The notes below the pieces were generated by a model. It searched no databases. It saw nothing but the letters and a program-made list of their open reading frames with translations, and was not told the DNA's origin. Shown here piece by piece: positions 61,499 to 62,783 of a stretch of 62,783 nt of DNA. Position 1 is the stretch's first letter, and every line of letters starts with the position of its first letter. Made by a program: the position numbers and the translations under genes. Source of the stretch: Deltaproteobacteria bacterium (GTDB taxonomy: Bacteria; Desulfobacterota; Binatia; UBA9968; JAJDTQ01); assembly GCA_026710965.1 (NCBI GenBank), contig JAPOQB010000746.1:1-62783 (forward strand), given 5' to 3'.

Positions 61499-61762
61499 TT
61501 CCGTTCCTCCCTTGGGAAACTGCCGCTGGCGTCGCAAAACAGAGCGTGGCCGCCCGCCGCCAGCGTCGCCGGCCACCCTAACAGATGCGCCGCCCGCCCA
61601 CAACCGGCCAGCCCTGTCCTCCCTGTCCTGTCGGCCGCAACCGGGCGTCGCCGCGGCAAGCATGCTGCCGAGTCGGCAGCCGGCGTGGCGGGAGTGCGGC
61701 CCGGTATTCCGGCGGGCGGGGTGGATAGCCGGGCCCGCGGCGAATGCGCGCCGGCGGCGCAG

Positions 61763-62783
61763 TCAGGAACTTTCGCACGCCGCGGCAGCCGGCGGCTCCC
61801 ACAGCACGTCGAGCGCCGCCGTCAGGTCCAGCGACTCTCCGTACCACTCGGGGGTGGCGGTGTCGGGGCCGATGCTGATGCCGGCCGCCGCCAGCCGCGC
61901 GTCGATTGGCGCCAGCGGAGCACCTGCCCAGCTCGGCACCGGCGGCTCCGCCGGCAGCGGCTCGCCGTCCGGACGCAGGAACCGGAACTGCCCGTCGGCG
62001 TCTCCTCCGGATACCCGAAAGCCCGCCTCGTGCACTGCGCGGTGATGGAATCGACAGAGACTGAGGAGATTCTGCAGCTTCGTTGCGCCGCCGTCGGCCC
62101 AATGTTCGACGTGGTGAGCATCGCAGCGGCGCGACTCACAGCCCGGGAATTGGCACTGGCCGCGGTCGCGGCTGTGCAGGGCGCGGCGCAGGGCGCTCGG
62201 CACGGTGCGCGTCCTGCGCCCGACATCCAGTACCTCGCCATCGGCGCCGTGGCTCAGCACCACGACGCCGGCATCGCAGCCCACGCGGCGGGCCGTCTCC
62301 CTGCCGAGATGGAGCCCTCCCACCTGTTCGATAACGGCGAGACCGGCGTCGAGGTCCGTGTTCGGCACCGCCCATTCGCTCGCTACTGCACTGGCCTGCA
62401 ACACTTCCGCGGAAACGTGAGCCGTGGCGGCTGTCGCCGGCCCCAGAGTTGACGGATCCTTCGCGACACTTGGCATGGTGCTCGCGTCCGGACAGACTCC
62501 ATGGTCCCGCGTTTCCGCGGCAACGTGCGGCACGGCGTCCTCTGCAGCGGGGGACGGCGTCGCCGCCGCCGGGCCGGCCGTCCGCGTTTCCGCGCAACCG
62601 CGCCGTGCCTCGCGGGCGGCGAGAGTGGCCGCCTGAACGTGCACGGTCACCTGGAAGCGGTCGGCGGAGTTGCCCGGATCGAGCCCGCCGGCCAGCGCGC
62701 TCTCCGCCACCAGCCCGAGCGCATCGGCCCGCCGCTGCGCAGTCGTGGACTCGCCGCCCTCCGCGCTCGCCGGCACCTGCTCC
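61763..62783 (-). CDS. DUF222-like HNH endonuclease, 5' end beyond the window
   Basis: The frame is open to the right edge, so the N-terminal part is missing. Visible: an Ala-rich helical region, then LHLGRETARRVGCDAGVVVL, then the HNH core: ALHSRDRGQCQFPGC, CDAHHVEHWADGGATK and NLLSLCRFHHRAVHEAGF, with two Cys pairs for a structural zinc. The ending (EWYGESLDLTAALDVLW) is typical of the spirochaete group of this family. Function probably nuclease of a mobile or selfish kind. The gene at 37329 is a relative without HNH. Confidence 0.88.
   Translation of the reverse strand, partial: EQVPASAEGGESTTAQRRADALGLVAESALAGGLDPGNSADRFQVTVHVQAATLAAREARRGCAETRTAGPAAATPSPAAEDAVPHVAAETRDHGVCPDASTMPSVAKDPSTLGPATAATAHVSAEVLQASAVASEWAVPNTDLDAGLAVIEQVGGLHLGRETARRVGCDAGVVVLSHGADGEVLDVGRRTRTVPSALRRALHSRDRGQCQFPGCESRRCDAHHVEHWADGGATKLQNLLSLCRFHHRAVHEAGFRVSGGDADGQFRFLRPDGEPLPAEPPVPSWAGAPLAPIDARLAAAGISIGPDTATPEWYGESLDLTAALDVLWEPPAAAACESS

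Noticed and set aside
60065-62452. 795-codon plus-strand ORF
   Set aside because: Antisense to the LplA-like binding protein and the HNH gene; Val/Arg/Gly-rich shadow without motifs.
1-62783. tRNA or rRNA genes, for example as an integrase attachment site
   Set aside because: I looked for TΨC-arm-like and cloverleaf patterns by eye and saw none I could support; a covariance-model scan would settle it.

Overview
The window looks like a chromosomal piece of a high-GC bacterium, most likely a Spirochaetota (Spirochaetaceae-type) genome. The clues are three carbohydrate ABC importer sets of the LplA/LplB/LplC or MalE/F/G type without their own ATPases, many lipoproteins with relaxed lipoboxes, an M30-type metallopeptidase, and two copies of a DUF222-like/HNH family. 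The taxonomic call is inference; there is no rRNA, tRNA or other marker in the window.

The left 37 kb is an accessory patchwork; the right 25 kb is ordinary metabolic chromosome. 1-5.7 kb: broken fragments (an IS3-like/other chimera, a glutamine-amidotransferase piece, half of an IS1595 transposase), a SLATT-like two-TM protein, an operon of tiny genes including a GIY-YIG-like protein, and two lipoproteins. 5.7-13.4 kb: a coherent integrated replicon: three coupled small genes, a tyrosine recombinase with a strong terminator, then a Toprim primase-like protein, a RepA-like ATPase, a probable replication initiator, and four iterons that begin on the initiator's stop codon. 13.9-15.4 kb: a pair of related small-terminase-like proteins divergent from a small Cys/HTH protein across three 10-bp tandem repeats. 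15.4-19.9 kb: a hypothetical protein, a lipoprotein, a winged-helix protein and dispersed repeats. 20-22.3 kb: a second replication protein (zinc finger-Toprim-VirE helicase) followed at once by an inverted cluster of hexamer repeats.

23.5-32.6 kb: a lipoprotein cluster with two metalloproteases (HEFQH and HELAH) and two unrelated lipoproteins that share a duplicated ~195-bp leader plus signal-peptide start; an IS21 remnant lies between them. 33.6-35.6 kb: a lower-GC island with an overlapping three-gene operon: TIR-like protein, RipA-like membrane protein and GIY-YIG-like protein. This is the best candidate for an undescribed, probably anti-phage, system. It ends at the C-terminal half of an IS1595 transposase.

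37.3-62.8 kb: a truncated DUF222-like gene, then three sugar-uptake loci. Locus 1 (38.6-44.9 kb): permeases and binding protein, divergent from a Gfo/Idh dehydrogenase and a TIM-barrel isomerase, with a PhyH dioxygenase. Locus 2 (47.3-53.7 kb): binding protein, six-hairpin glycosidase and two permeases, with a terminator after the binding protein. Locus 3 (55.5-61.5 kb): binding protein, two permeases, a PhyH dioxygenase and a GH5-like glycosidase. A ParE/RelE-type toxin-antitoxin pair with a frameshifted toxin, a class I aminotransferase, an aspartoacylase-family deacylase, a HicB-like protein and an HNH endonuclease cut by the window edge fill the gaps.
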